Below, one piece after another: positions 1 through 7,471 of a stretch of 10,960 nt of DNA. A program made the position numbers and the translations under genes. Under the pieces are notes generated by a model. That model ran no database searches. It had not been told where the DNA came from and was given only the letters and a program-made list of their open reading frames with translations. Source of the stretch: Bacillota bacterium (lineage in GTDB: Bacteria > Bacillota_A > Clostridia > Lachnospirales > Lachnospiraceae); contig JAEZSL010000380.1 of the NCBI GenBank assembly GCA_023443925.1, positions 1-10,960 of the forward strand, given 5' to 3'. Position 1 is the first letter of the stretch, and every line of letters begins with the position of its first letter.

Positions 1-183
1 CCTGTACATATATTTCTCCGTTCTGAATCCTTTATAAGATACTGCCTTAATTATGCACCATCTATCGTATCAAGTATACCTTTTATGGAATTCTTTTTCA
101 ACTAAAATTTTAATTTAAGTTGTTAAGGAATTATAAAATCGCTCCGGAACATTTCCATATATTGTTGCTTTTTCCCATATTTA

Positions 184-211
184 TTGATAAAATGTAAATA
201 ATTACTATTAT
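184..211 (+). promoter_or_regulatory. Candidate promoter A for the GGDEF-EAL gene
   Basis: TTGATA at 184-189 and TATTAT at 206-211 are separated by 16 bases, a fair sigma-A type match. It would give a 5' leader of about 230 bases. It competes with promoter B at 252-281, and the sequence alone cannot decide between them. Confidence 0.35.
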
Positions 212-251
212 GTTATAAATTACAAGAATCGAGTGTCACAAAGTAACTTTT

Positions 252-281
252 TTGCTTTGAATGAATACTAGCGTATATAAT
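252..281 (+). promoter_or_regulatory. Candidate promoter B for the GGDEF-EAL gene
   Basis: A consensus -10 box TATAAT lies at 276-281, 18 bases after a weak -35 TTGCTT at 252-257. Transcription from here would leave a leader of about 160 bases that includes the repeated 21-base segments and the palindrome at 403-416. Confidence 0.35.
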
Positions 282-448
282 TTCACAAATGAAACTAAGG
301 GCTTTTATTCGTATTTTATTTTCACGGATAAAACTAAGAACATGTATCTTCAAAAGTTATATGTGTCATATGTCATGCAGCAGAATAGCAGTCAATCCGC
401 ATATCTGCCGGCAGATGTGTTATGCCGTGGGTTCAGAAAAGAGGCATT

Positions 449-2977
449 ATGTCGATTAAAAAAAGTTTAAGGATAACCTTAATCCTGTTTTCCATTGTAC
501 CTGTTATCCTGGTATCCATATTAGCCTACCATCTGATAGCCGGCCGGCTGGTTACGATAAAAAAGGATAATTTAAAACAGCTGGCTGTTACCAACAGCAA
601 CGGTTTAAAAGCCATGGTTAAGAATCAGCAGGCTGAAATTAATCTTCTTGCCATTCAAAACCAGATATTGAATTTATCTCTTTATAATCAAACTCCCGAT
701 CTTACCAATACGCTCGAATATCAAAAAATCCGTATCAAAGCCACTCAACTTCTAGAAAGACGTCATGCCCAATACCCTTCCTGTACCCGCATCACCGTGT
801 TTAATCCCAAAGGACAGGCTGTTGCCAGCTCCGATAATGAGTTTGTAGGTACCGACTATTCCGAAAGCATAACCTTATCTTACATAAAAGCTACCAGGAG
901 TACTGCCTGCGGTGTCAGCGGGCTGATTAAGAATTCAGCTGATTTAAATGACACCGGCAGTGTGACGGAAAGCTCCTACTGTATCGAAATCGGCTGTCCC
1001 ATTCTATCCGCAGGAAATGGAGGTAATGAAATTTTAGGTTACATCATAAGTACGATAAGTTTGTCTTATTTCAAGGATTTCCTCAGTTCCATCATAATGG
1101 GTGAAACCGGCTTCGGCGTAGTACTTGATAAAAACGGTACGATTATATACCATCCAGAATCCAGACTCATCGGTACTAACATTGGCAATCAAAGGCTGGG
1201 CACCCTGGTAACGGATTATTATAAGGGAAACATTAATCAAAGCGGGGCTTTTGAATTTACATATGAGAAAATAGACCGAATCTACGGCTACAGTGTCATC
1301 CCGGATTTAGACTGGGTTTTGCTGGTAAAGCAGGATGTCTCAGAAATCATTAACCTGGCTGTTATTATTTTTTATGTTCTTTTCTGGGCTATTTTTGTGC
1401 TTACGGTAATCGTCATTGTTGTCAGTAATAAGTTTGCAAAGAATTATACGGCTCCCATCATTGAATTAAAAGATACCATGCGAACTGCTTCCGATGGAAA
1501 TCTGGAAGTCCAGTCCAACCTAAAGGCGAAAAATGAATTTGGTGAGCTGTCACGAAGTCTTAATAAAATGCTTCATATAATTAAGGGCAATTATAATGAA
1601 CTCACTGCCATGCACGAAGAATTAATTACCAACGAAGAACAATTAAGAAACAACTACAACCGTATCGAATACCTGGCTTACCATGATGTACTGACCAATC
1701 TTCCCAATAAACTTGCTTTTACGGAACGGGTTAATTCTACCCTCTCCCTATCCCCTGGTTCGAATAAACTCCATGCCGTATATTTTGTGGATCTGGATAA
1801 TTTTAAAACCGTAAATGATACTCTGGGACACGATTACGGCGACATTTTGTTATCGCAAACAGCTGATCAGCTGTTGTCTTTAATTACCACAGATGACATA
1901 CTGGCAAGAGCGGGCGGTGATGAATTTTTGATTTTCGCGGAGAATCTGGATACCCAGAAGGAGGCACTGGATTTTGCCGCCAGGGTAATTGATGCTTTTA
2001 AAAGACCTTTTACCTTAAATGGAGAACTAGCCTATGTATCCATGAGTATTGGAATTGCCCTGTACCCGAAAAACGGCACCCAGACTAATTCCCTCATAAA
2101 GAATGCGGACATCGCCATGTACAAATCCAAGGATACGGGGAAAAACAAATATACTTTATTTGACAAGAGCATGGAAGACGAATTAAATAGAAATGCCCTT
2201 ATTCTGGATGTACTCCGTGGTGCGATCATAAATAATGAAATCTATGCGGTTTACCAACCCCAGATAAATATAAACAGTAATAAGATAATAGGCTTTGAAG
2301 CCCTGATGCGAATTGAAAGCACGAAACTTGGAAAACTTCCGCCCTATGAATTTATACCTATCGCCGAGGAAAGCGGTCTCATAGTGGAACTAGGTGAATG
2401 GATTTTAAAGGAAGCCTGCAGATTTAATAAGAGTCTTATGGATTTGGGGTATCCGCCTTATATCGTTTCCGTCAATATATCATCGGTGCAGATAAACCGG
2501 GCGGGATTTGTAACTATGGTGGATAATGTCCTAAAGGAAACCGGGCTTCCCCCTAATTATCTGGAACTCGAAATAACGGAAAGTACTATTGTTTCTTCTA
2601 TTACAAATGCCGTAGATTTACTGCAAAGCCTTCAGGATTTAGGTGTTCGCATCTCCCTGGATGACTTTGGTACAGGGTACTCCTCTTTAAACTACTTAAC
2701 CAGTATGCCTATTAACACCCTTAAGATTGATAAATCTTTTATTGACAATATCAGCCGTAACGAAAAAGATTCCCTCATCGCAGAAGCTATCATACAACTG
2801 GCTCACAGTATTGAAGTAGAGGTAATTGCAGAAGGTGCGGAATTTAATGACCAGCTCTTTGTTCTGAAGGATAAAAAATGCGATATGGTTCAGGGTTATG
2901 TCTACAGCAAGCCCCTGCCGGCATCCCGAATGCTGGCCATATTGGATTCCAATGATATTAAAACTCTTAATTCCTGA
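449..2977 (+). CDS. Membrane-bound dCache-HAMP-GGDEF-EAL c-di-GMP turnover protein
   Basis: The product (842 residues) should make and/or degrade the second messenger c-di-GMP in response to an extracellular signal. ATG 449 is preferred over ATG 422 because AAAGAGG lies just upstream of it, while 422 has no ribosome binding site. Order: transmembrane helix ~8-31, large extracytoplasmic Cache-like sensor ~35-300, second helix ~302-326, HAMP ~327-381, short coiled linker, GGDEF ~405-575, EAL ~583-835. The GGDEF signature is intact at 489-493. The inhibitory RxxD site five residues upstream is absent (TTDD at 480-483). The EAL domain has EAL at 617-619, Asn676, Glu708, DDFGTG 738-743, LKID 758-761, AEGAE 794-798 and QGY 815-817, so all usual metal and catalytic residues appear present. 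Both activities are therefore plausible; which one dominates cannot be read from sequence. Monocistronic, ending at the terminator 2995-3035. Confidence 0.95.
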   Translation: MSIKKSLRITLILFSIVPVILVSILAYHLIAGRLVTIKKDNLKQLAVTNSNGLKAMVKNQQAEINLLAIQNQILNLSLYNQTPDLTNTLEYQKIRIKATQLLERRHAQYPSCTRITVFNPKGQAVASSDNEFVGTDYSESITLSYIKATRSTACGVSGLIKNSADLNDTGSVTESSYCIEIGCPILSAGNGGNEILGYIISTISLSYFKDFLSSIIMGETGFGVVLDKNGTIIYHPESRLIGTNIGNQRLGTLVTDYYKGNINQSGAFEFTYEKIDRIYGYSVIPDLDWVLLVKQDVSEIINLAVIIFYVLFWAIFVLTVIVIVVSNKFAKNYTAPIIELKDTMRTASDGNLEVQSNLKAKNEFGELSRSLNKMLHIIKGNYNELTAMHEELITNEEQLRNNYNRIEYLAYHDVLTNLPNKLAFTERVNSTLSLSPGSNKLHAVYFVDLDNFKTVNDTLGHDYGDILLSQTADQLLSLITTDDILARAGGDEFLIFAENLDTQKEALDFAARVIDAFKRPFTLNGELAYVSMSIGIALYPKNGTQTNSLIKNADIAMYKSKDTGKNKYTLFDKSMEDELNRNALILDVLRGAIINNEIYAVYQPQININSNKIIGFEALMRIESTKLGKLPPYEFIPIAEESGLIVELGEWILKEACRFNKSLMDLGYPPYIVSVNISSVQINRAGFVTMVDNVLKETGLPPNYLELEITESTIVSSITNAVDLLQSLQDLGVRISLDDFGTGYSSLNYLTSMPINTLKIDKSFIDNISRNEKDSLIAEAIIQLAHSIEVEVIAEGAEFNDQLFVLKDKKCDMVQGYVYSKPLPASRMLAILDSNDIKTLNS

Positions 2978-2994
2978 CAGAATCACAAAATTTT

Positions 2995-3035
2995 AGCCAG
3001 ATAAGTTTAAGCTTAAAGCTTAAACTTATCTGGCT
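2995..3035. terminator. Bidirectional terminator, 20-base arms
   Basis: The arms 2995-3014 and 3016-3035 are perfect reverse complements around one central base; the innermost pairs must open to form a loop. On the plus strand the stem is followed by a T-rich tract (about 3040-3047), ending the GGDEF-EAL transcript. On the minus strand it is followed by AAAATTTT and ends the HPr-like gene. The stop codon and last codons of the HPr-like gene lie inside the right arm. Confidence 0.9.
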
Positions 3036-3253
3036 GCATATTTTTTTATAATATGATCAAAACTACTGTTTCTGCCGCTATAGGATACAAACAGTTTTTT
3101 TGAAATATCCAGGCTCATTATTCCTAGAAATGATTTGGCATCCATAATAATTCTGTTGTGGAAGATATCAATATCAAAATCACACTGTTCCGCAGTAGTG
3201 ACAAAATCCAGAACTTCTTCCGGTGAACTAAGCTTTATCTGTTTGGTTTCCAC
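3026..3253 (-). CDS. HPr-like phosphocarrier-fold protein without the active His
   Basis: A 75-residue protein resembling HPr/Crh of the phosphotransferase system. GTG at 3253 is chosen because AGGAGG (3263-3268 on this strand) sits 9 bases upstream; the ATG at 3280 lies upstream of that site. Residues 37-48 (MDAKSFLGIMSL) match the HPr region around regulatory Ser46 (KSIMGVMSL in B. subtilis HPr), with Ser41 as the equivalent. The segment that normally carries GxHARPA with phosphorylatable His15 reads SSPEEV, with no His. It is therefore probably not a PTS phosphocarrier. By analogy with Crh (also lacking His15) it may be a regulatory target of HPr kinase; this is inference. Convergent with the GGDEF-EAL gene. 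Its likely promoter is at 3325-3353. Confidence 0.8.
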   Translation of the reverse strand: METKQIKLSSPEEVLDFVTTAEQCDFDIDIFHNRIIMDAKSFLGIMSLDISKKLFVSYSGRNSSFDHIIKKYAAR

Positions 3254-3324
3254 CTGATTTTTCCTCCTAACAGCGAACATGCCTGTCCAGCTGTTATAAA
3301 ATGTTTATTTAAACAACATCATCT

Positions 3325-3353
3325 GTTATATCATGTTTCTTTCGATAAGTCAA
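3325..3353 (-). promoter_or_regulatory. Promoter of the HPr-like gene
   Basis: Read on the minus strand, TTGACT (3353-3348) and TATAAC (3330-3325) are separated by exactly 17 bases, a good sigma-A match about 70 bases upstream of the GTG start. Confidence 0.6.
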
Positions 3354-3755
3354 TTGGCAGAATCTGAGGTATTTTATATAAAATAATTGATTTTATACTA
3401 TTTTGATAAAAATCTGCTGTCAGACACAACAGAATTGTTGACTTGTCACAGAAAAACCGTCGTTTTCCGGGTCAGGAATGACCATTTAAGGCTAAGGATG
3501 ACAGCTGTCGGCATAATTTTCTACGACTTATCCAAATCTCCGGTCATATTCTTTTATTAACCCATGTATATATTATACAATCCTTAGGGGTTTATATCTC
3601 CTATTTGACTATTTCCATTTCTGATCCGGATGTATTATAATGTAAAGGAGTTGGAAACCTATTCCATTCGCTTATGCCTTTCTCGGGTATTCCCGTTCCG
3701 AATGCCCCTTAGTTACGGCAGCGGCAGGCAGAAGAATCGCCACAGTTTTCTAGAG

Positions 3756-3802
3756 ATTACATGTAATATTAGTAATATCTGAAGAGCCTTGTTACATGTA
3801 AT
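3756..3802. repeat. Paired palindromes TTACATGTAA, likely operator
   Basis: ATTACATGTAAT at 3756-3767 is a perfect palindrome. GTTACATGTAAT at 3791-3802 is the same apart from its first base. Centres are 35 bases apart. The second copy overlaps the -35 box of the moxR promoter, which is the geometry of a repressor operator. Because each copy is self-complementary, the two could also pair with each other as an 11-bp hairpin in an upstream transcript. I do not recognise the binding protein. Confidence 0.5.
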
Positions 3803-3818
3803 TTAAAAGAGATATAAT
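3789..3818 (+). promoter_or_regulatory. Promoter of the moxR operon
   Basis: TTGTTA (3789-3794), an 18-base spacer and a consensus TATAAT (3813-3818). The -35 box overlaps the second TTACATGTAA palindrome. The transcript would carry a leader of about 75 bases. Confidence 0.6.
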
Positions 3819-3901
3819 TAAAGAAAGGAATGCCACAAACTAATTTTTACTAAATTGAAACAAGTTTCTTATTTTATACTGTGGCAGTAACGGGTATTAT
3901 T

Positions 3902-4867
3902 ATGGAATTTAAGAAGTTGCAGGAAATAACGGCTGATATTAAGATAAATATTGAAAAAGTAATTGTAGGCAAGTCGGAAGTAATCGAGCTGATACTGACT
4001 TCACTTCTGGCCGGCGGCCATATACTCCTTGAGGATGTACCGGGAACCGGCAAAACCGTCCTTGCCAAATCCCTTGCCAGGTCAATTGAGGCGGATTTTA
4101 AGAGAATCCAGTTTACCCCTGACCTGCTGCCTTCCGATATTACGGGACTGAATTATTATAATCAGAAAGAGGGGGAGTTTACCTTCCGCAGCGGCCCGGT
4201 TTTTACCAACATCCTATTGGCTGATGAAATAAACCGTGCCACACCAAGAACCCAGTCCAGTCTGCTTGAATGTATGGAAGAAAAACAAATTACCATTGAC
4301 GGTTTAACCCATATTTTAGAAAAACCCTTTTTAGTAATTGCGACCCAGAACCCGGTTGAAACCGCCGGTACCTTTCCTCTTCCGGAAGCTCAGCTGGACC
4401 GGTTTCTGATGCAGATCGGCATGGGTTTTCCGGATATTAAGGATGAGATTGCCATATTAAACCGGTTTATTCATGACAACCCTCTGGAAGATTTACAAAA
4501 CGTATGCAGCCGGGAGGACCTGCTTGCGATGCAGACATTGATAAAGTCCGTATATATTCATCCTGCCCTGACGGAATATATGGTATCCCTGGTGAACCGG
4601 ACCAGAAGCCATAAAAATATTGTCCTGGGTGTAAGCCCCAGAGGCAGCCTGGCATTTTTAAGGGCTGTTCAGGCTTATGCCGCATTAAAGGGTTTTAACT
4701 ATGTGGTACCAGAGTTTATTCAAAAGATCGCACCTTTTGTATTGGGGCACCGGCTCATTTTAAGGACTGGGTTCCAACGAGGTTCCGGCGCTTTTGATAT
4801 TCTTCAGGATATCTTAGCTCAGGTGCCGGTTCCCACCGAGGACTTTACCCAGACAGGAATGAGGTAA
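3902..4867 (+). CDS. MoxR-family AAA+ ATPase
   Basis: A 321-residue MoxR ATPase, a family of AAA+ chaperone-like proteins that act on partners encoded next to them, often proteins with von Willebrand A-like or DUF58 folds. ATG 3902 is chosen; an in-frame GTG at 3881 would add seven residues but has no ribosome binding site (3902 itself has only a weak GGGT). Walker A is PGTGKT at 47-52 and Walker B is LLADE at 105-109, followed by INRA. Sensor 1 is ATQNP at 147-151, LDRF lies at 165-168, and SPRGS near the C-terminal lid domain fits sensor 2. Every catalytic element is in place and the length is normal. It is followed after three bases by a DUF58 gene and then by a membrane protein gene, the usual operon order. 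Confidence 0.95.
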   Translation: MEFKKLQEITADIKINIEKVIVGKSEVIELILTSLLAGGHILLEDVPGTGKTVLAKSLARSIEADFKRIQFTPDLLPSDITGLNYYNQKEGEFTFRSGPVFTNILLADEINRATPRTQSSLLECMEEKQITIDGLTHILEKPFLVIATQNPVETAGTFPLPEAQLDRFLMQIGMGFPDIKDEIAILNRFIHDNPLEDLQNVCSREDLLAMQTLIKSVYIHPALTEYMVSLVNRTRSHKNIVLGVSPRGSLAFLRAVQAYAALKGFNYVVPEFIQKIAPFVLGHRLILRTGFQRGSGAFDILQDILAQVPVPTEDFTQTGMR

Positions 4868-4870
4868 ATT

Positions 4871-6004
4871 ATGATACTGCTCTCAGCCATGCTAGGTGCT
4901 CTGATTTTGTACCTGCTGCAGAATTACATTTATCGAAAGTACTGGAATAAAAACCTGTCCGTAGGATTAAACTTTTCCGCGGAAAAGGCAGTGGAAGGTG
5001 ACGAACTGGTTTTATATGAAACTGTGCTGAACAAAAAACTGCTTCCTCTCCCCATCCTGAAAGTAAAGTTTAAGACTTCAAAGTACTTAAGCTTTCAAAA
5101 TATGAATAACTCCAATATAACAGATCATTATTACCGGAATGATTTGCTTTCTGTTATGACGTATCAGAAGTTTACCAGAGCTCTGCCCTTTATGTGCAGC
5201 CGCAGAGGTTACTACACCATCCATAATACAGATGCCGTCTGCTCCGATTTATTCCTGACTTTTGAAGCAGTTACCACTTTTGATACGTATATCCATTTAT
5301 ATGTTTATCCTAAACCGGTGGATTATGATAACTTTCAGACACCCTTTAAAATGATGATGGGAACGGTTCTCACCAAGCGTTTTATAAACGAAGATCCTTT
5401 TGAGTTCCGCGGAATCCGTGAGTACCAGACCTATGACAATTTGAAAGCGGTAAACTGGAAGGCATCTGCCAAAACCGGTGCACTTAAGGTTAATGTTAAT
5501 GATTACACCTCTTCCCAGAAGGTCATAATCTATTTGAATCTGGAACCAGATACGATCTGGAAGCACGAAGACCTGGAAGAAGAAAGTATCCGACTGGCCT
5601 CCTCACTGGCCTCCGCTTTTACCGCCCAGGGTATTCCGACTTCCCTCCATACTAACGGCAGAGATATTCTTACCCACGAAACCTTACATGTTCCCGCAGG
5701 TTCCGGAATCAGTCACATCAATACCTTTAATGAGGTACTGGCACGAATCGATACAACCCTGGAGGTTCCTGCCTTTGTTCCTACCTTTGGAGAGGAATGC
5801 AGTCAAACCAGTGAACAAGACTATATGGTTATCATATCCTTTTACCAGAAAGATGACCTGGTACAGCTCATAAAAAAACTTTCGGAAGCCGGAACCGATT
5901 TTTCCTGGATCATTCCGGTAAGTAAAGAGGTAGCCGTTACCGCCCCGGAGGAATTAAAGCCTTATATTATACCCTGGGAATCGGACTCCTTATATAGTGC
6001 GTAA
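4871..6004 (+). CDS. DUF58 domain protein, partner of MoxR
   Basis: A 377-residue protein with one N-terminal transmembrane helix (~2-20), a beta-rich middle region and the DUF58 hallmark block EDPFEFRGIREYQTYDNLKA at 174-193, continuing through VNWKASAKTGALKVN at 194-208. The region after it (~216-350) fits the von Willebrand A-like fold of this family. DUF58 proteins are found almost always beside MoxR ATPases and are thought to be their clients or effectors at the membrane; the molecular role is not settled. The ribosome binding site GAGG (4861-4864) lies inside the end of the moxR gene and only three bases separate the genes, so translation is probably coupled. Confidence 0.92.
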   Translation: MILLSAMLGALILYLLQNYIYRKYWNKNLSVGLNFSAEKAVEGDELVLYETVLNKKLLPLPILKVKFKTSKYLSFQNMNNSNITDHYYRNDLLSVMTYQKFTRALPFMCSRRGYYTIHNTDAVCSDLFLTFEAVTTFDTYIHLYVYPKPVDYDNFQTPFKMMMGTVLTKRFINEDPFEFRGIREYQTYDNLKAVNWKASAKTGALKVNVNDYTSSQKVIIYLNLEPDTIWKHEDLEEESIRLASSLASAFTAQGIPTSLHTNGRDILTHETLHVPAGSGISHINTFNEVLARIDTTLEVPAFVPTFGEECSQTSEQDYMVIISFYQKDDLVQLIKKLSEAGTDFSWIIPVSKEVAVTAPEELKPYIIPWESDSLYSA

Positions 6005-6042
6005 GAATTGCCAATAAAACTTAAGGAAAAGGGGGGGACTTT

Positions 6043-7341
6043 TTGAATCATAAATCATACAACCTGCTGATCGATTTTATTAATGTGCTTCTGGGATTTT
6101 TCGCTTCATTTGCACTAATCGGGATCGGTATAATTCTAACAACCAGGGATACCGGAACAATATACCGTTCTTTTATCTTACTGCCCGCACCTTTTATCTC
6201 CTGTCTGGCAATACGGTATTTAAAACATATCTGGTCATTTTTAACGCTCCATTTTATACTTATTGCTGTTTACTCCTTTATGGGAGTAAATACCTTTGTG
6301 ACGGCGTTTTATATAATTTATCTTATCTTATTAACAATTATAGCCTTCACTAAAAGATTGAAGCCGGAGCCTGTCGTGAAATCCAATTCCTCCCTGCTGC
6401 TTTTATCTGTATTCGTTATTTTGTATCTGGTAAACCGTTATTTTGACCTGGCAGATTTAGATGGGCTGCTGCTGGGTTTGGTAACTTTATTTATACTACT
6501 GTATTTACTAAATATGTATCTCATTAATTTTGATGGGTATTTTAAAAAGCAGACTAATTTATCCGATATTCCGATCAGACAAATTAAAAATACCAATCAC
6601 ATGCTGATGATATTTTTTGCTTGTATCTGCGTTCTGGTTATGCTTATTTTTACTACCCTGCCCTTACAAAGTCTGTTAACAACAGCAGGCAGGCTTCTTT
6701 TAAGCCTGTTGCGATTCGTCTTTTCCCTGTTCCCCAATAAAAGCGGGGATACACTCCCTCAGGAGAATACGCAAGCCGAACCCCTCCCCCCTCCTTTCCA
6801 ATTAACAGACGATAGTAAATACTCCGCTATTCTTGAATTTATTCAGAATGTGATTCTGGGTCTATTGAACATAGCCCTGATAGCCGGTGCTGCCGCATTG
6901 GTTATCTATGGTTTATATCGGATATATAAGCTTTTTTATGATAAAAAGAATATTAGTTCAAGGGATAGCACCGAATTTATATCTCCTTTTGATAAGCGGG
7001 AAAAGCTTCATAAAGCAACGGAAAGAAAAGGTTACAGCCGCTTTTTCGTTGTCTTCTCCCGTTCCAATAATGACAGGATAAGAAAACTGTTATTCAATGC
7101 TGTCAAAGCTCAGAAAAAAGAGTCTCAGCTTACCAATACTTTAACACCGGTCCAGCTGTCGGAATATGCCTTAACCGGTCAGATAGGAAGGTCTTTGGAT
7201 TCTCCTGTGAAGGAAAAGATTACAGAATTAGCTGCTTATTATGAAATAGCCCGGTATAGCACTTATGAGTGCACAAAAGAAGATGTATCGCAGGTTAAGA
7301 ATATACTAAAAAAGTATCAGGTTAATCAGAGTATCAGATAA
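6043..7341 (+). CDS. Multi-pass membrane protein with DUF4129-like tail
   Basis: A 432-residue protein that is the third gene of the MoxR-DUF58 operon. The start is TTG 6043, with a run of seven G (6031-6037) as ribosome binding site five bases upstream; no in-frame ATG fits better. Hydrophobic segments lie at about 9-32, 43-57, 66-80, 84-103, 117-133, 141-160, 187-207 and 266-295. A short linker rich in Pro and acidic residues (about 232-260) precedes the last helix. The cytoplasmic tail (~340-428) has the LTPVQLSEYAL and ITELAAYYEIARYS features of DUF4129-like domains. In the usual third partner (TgpA/YebA type) an extracellular transglutaminase-like domain lies between the helix bundle and the final helix; here the interval is only about 58 residues, so that catalytic domain is absent. 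Its function is unknown; a structural partner of MoxR/DUF58 is inferred. Confidence 0.85.
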   Translation: MNHKSYNLLIDFINVLLGFFASFALIGIGIILTTRDTGTIYRSFILLPAPFISCLAIRYLKHIWSFLTLHFILIAVYSFMGVNTFVTAFYIIYLILLTIIAFTKRLKPEPVVKSNSSLLLLSVFVILYLVNRYFDLADLDGLLLGLVTLFILLYLLNMYLINFDGYFKKQTNLSDIPIRQIKNTNHMLMIFFACICVLVMLIFTTLPLQSLLTTAGRLLLSLLRFVFSLFPNKSGDTLPQENTQAEPLPPPFQLTDDSKYSAILEFIQNVILGLLNIALIAGAAALVIYGLYRIYKLFYDKKNISSRDSTEFISPFDKREKLHKATERKGYSRFFVVFSRSNNDRIRKLLFNAVKAQKKESQLTNTLTPVQLSEYALTGQIGRSLDSPVKEKITELAAYYEIARYSTYECTKEDVSQVKNILKKYQVNQSIR

Positions 7342-7349
7342 AGCTTTGT

Positions 7350-7391
7350 AAATTTTATTGATGGCTTATTAGATGCCCTATAAAATTTTTT
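7350..7391 (+). terminator. Terminator of the moxR operon
   Basis: AAATTTTAT (7350-7358) pairs with ATAAAATTT (7380-7388), with GGC/GCC helping inside the loop, and is followed by T residues up to 7391. The stem is AT-rich, so termination may be partial. Confidence 0.5.
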
Positions 7392-7409
7392 AGTTTCCTT
7401 AAAATATTC

Positions 7410-7438
7410 TTGACAATTAACACAATTCATTGTATTAT
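7410..7438 (+). promoter_or_regulatory. Strong promoter of the tRNA-Trp gene
   Basis: A consensus -35 TTGACA (7410-7415), a 17-base spacer and TATTAT (7433-7438). The predicted start is about 25-30 bases before the mature tRNA, typical of a single-gene tRNA transcription unit. Confidence 0.8.
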
Positions 7439-7471
7439 AAATAAGCAATGTTGATATGCATTTGCTTGTAT

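Larger units (their letters stand above)
1..448. other. Non-coding region upstream of the c-di-GMP protein
   Basis: No convincing gene lies in these bases. The stretch is very AT-rich to about 390. It holds an imperfect AT hairpin at 99-122, two promoter-like sites (184-211 and 252-281), and two similar 21-base segments at 282-302 and 321-341 that differ only by G/A exchanges at five positions. A perfect 14-base palindrome, ATCTGCCGGCAGAT, lies at 403-416, 32 bases before the chosen start codon. I looked for the GCAAACC core and flanking helices of a c-di-GMP-I riboswitch, which often precedes GGDEF/EAL genes, and did not find them. The open frame at 261-470 has no ribosome binding site and overlaps the real gene, so it is not called. 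Confidence 0.6.
3254..3901. other. Long intergenic region between the HPr-like gene and the moxR operon
   Basis: No gene is supported here. On the HPr side there is its promoter and a 16-base AT palindrome, TATTTTATATAAAATA (3370-3385). Further on is a dyad TGTATA-TAT-TATACA (3565-3579). A TATAAT (3635-3640) is followed by AAAGGAG (3644-3650) and a GC-richer block (about 3650-3750) that contains the short hairpin CGGG-TATT-CCCG. This block stands out against its AT-rich surroundings but shows no open frame with a proper start and matches no RNA family I can recognise. It ends at the paired palindromes 3756-3802, followed by the moxR promoter. Confidence 0.5.

Noticed and set aside
240..448. 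c-di-GMP riboswitch in the leader of the GGDEF-EAL gene
   Set aside because: The conserved GCAAACC core and the two paired helices of the class I aptamer are not present, and no class II pseudoknot was recognised.
261..470. Plus-strand open frame of 69 codons upstream of the GGDEF-EAL gene
   Set aside because: No ribosome binding site, overlaps the true gene start, and its composition does not resemble a protein family.
3674..3712. Short frame starting at ATG 3674 after AAAGGAG
   Set aside because: The ribosome binding site is more than 20 bases away and the frame has only 12 codons.
3830..3853. Seven-codon frame (MPQTNFY) after the moxR promoter
   Set aside because: The purine-rich AAAGGA touches the ATG directly, leaving no room for normal initiation; length is too short to judge.
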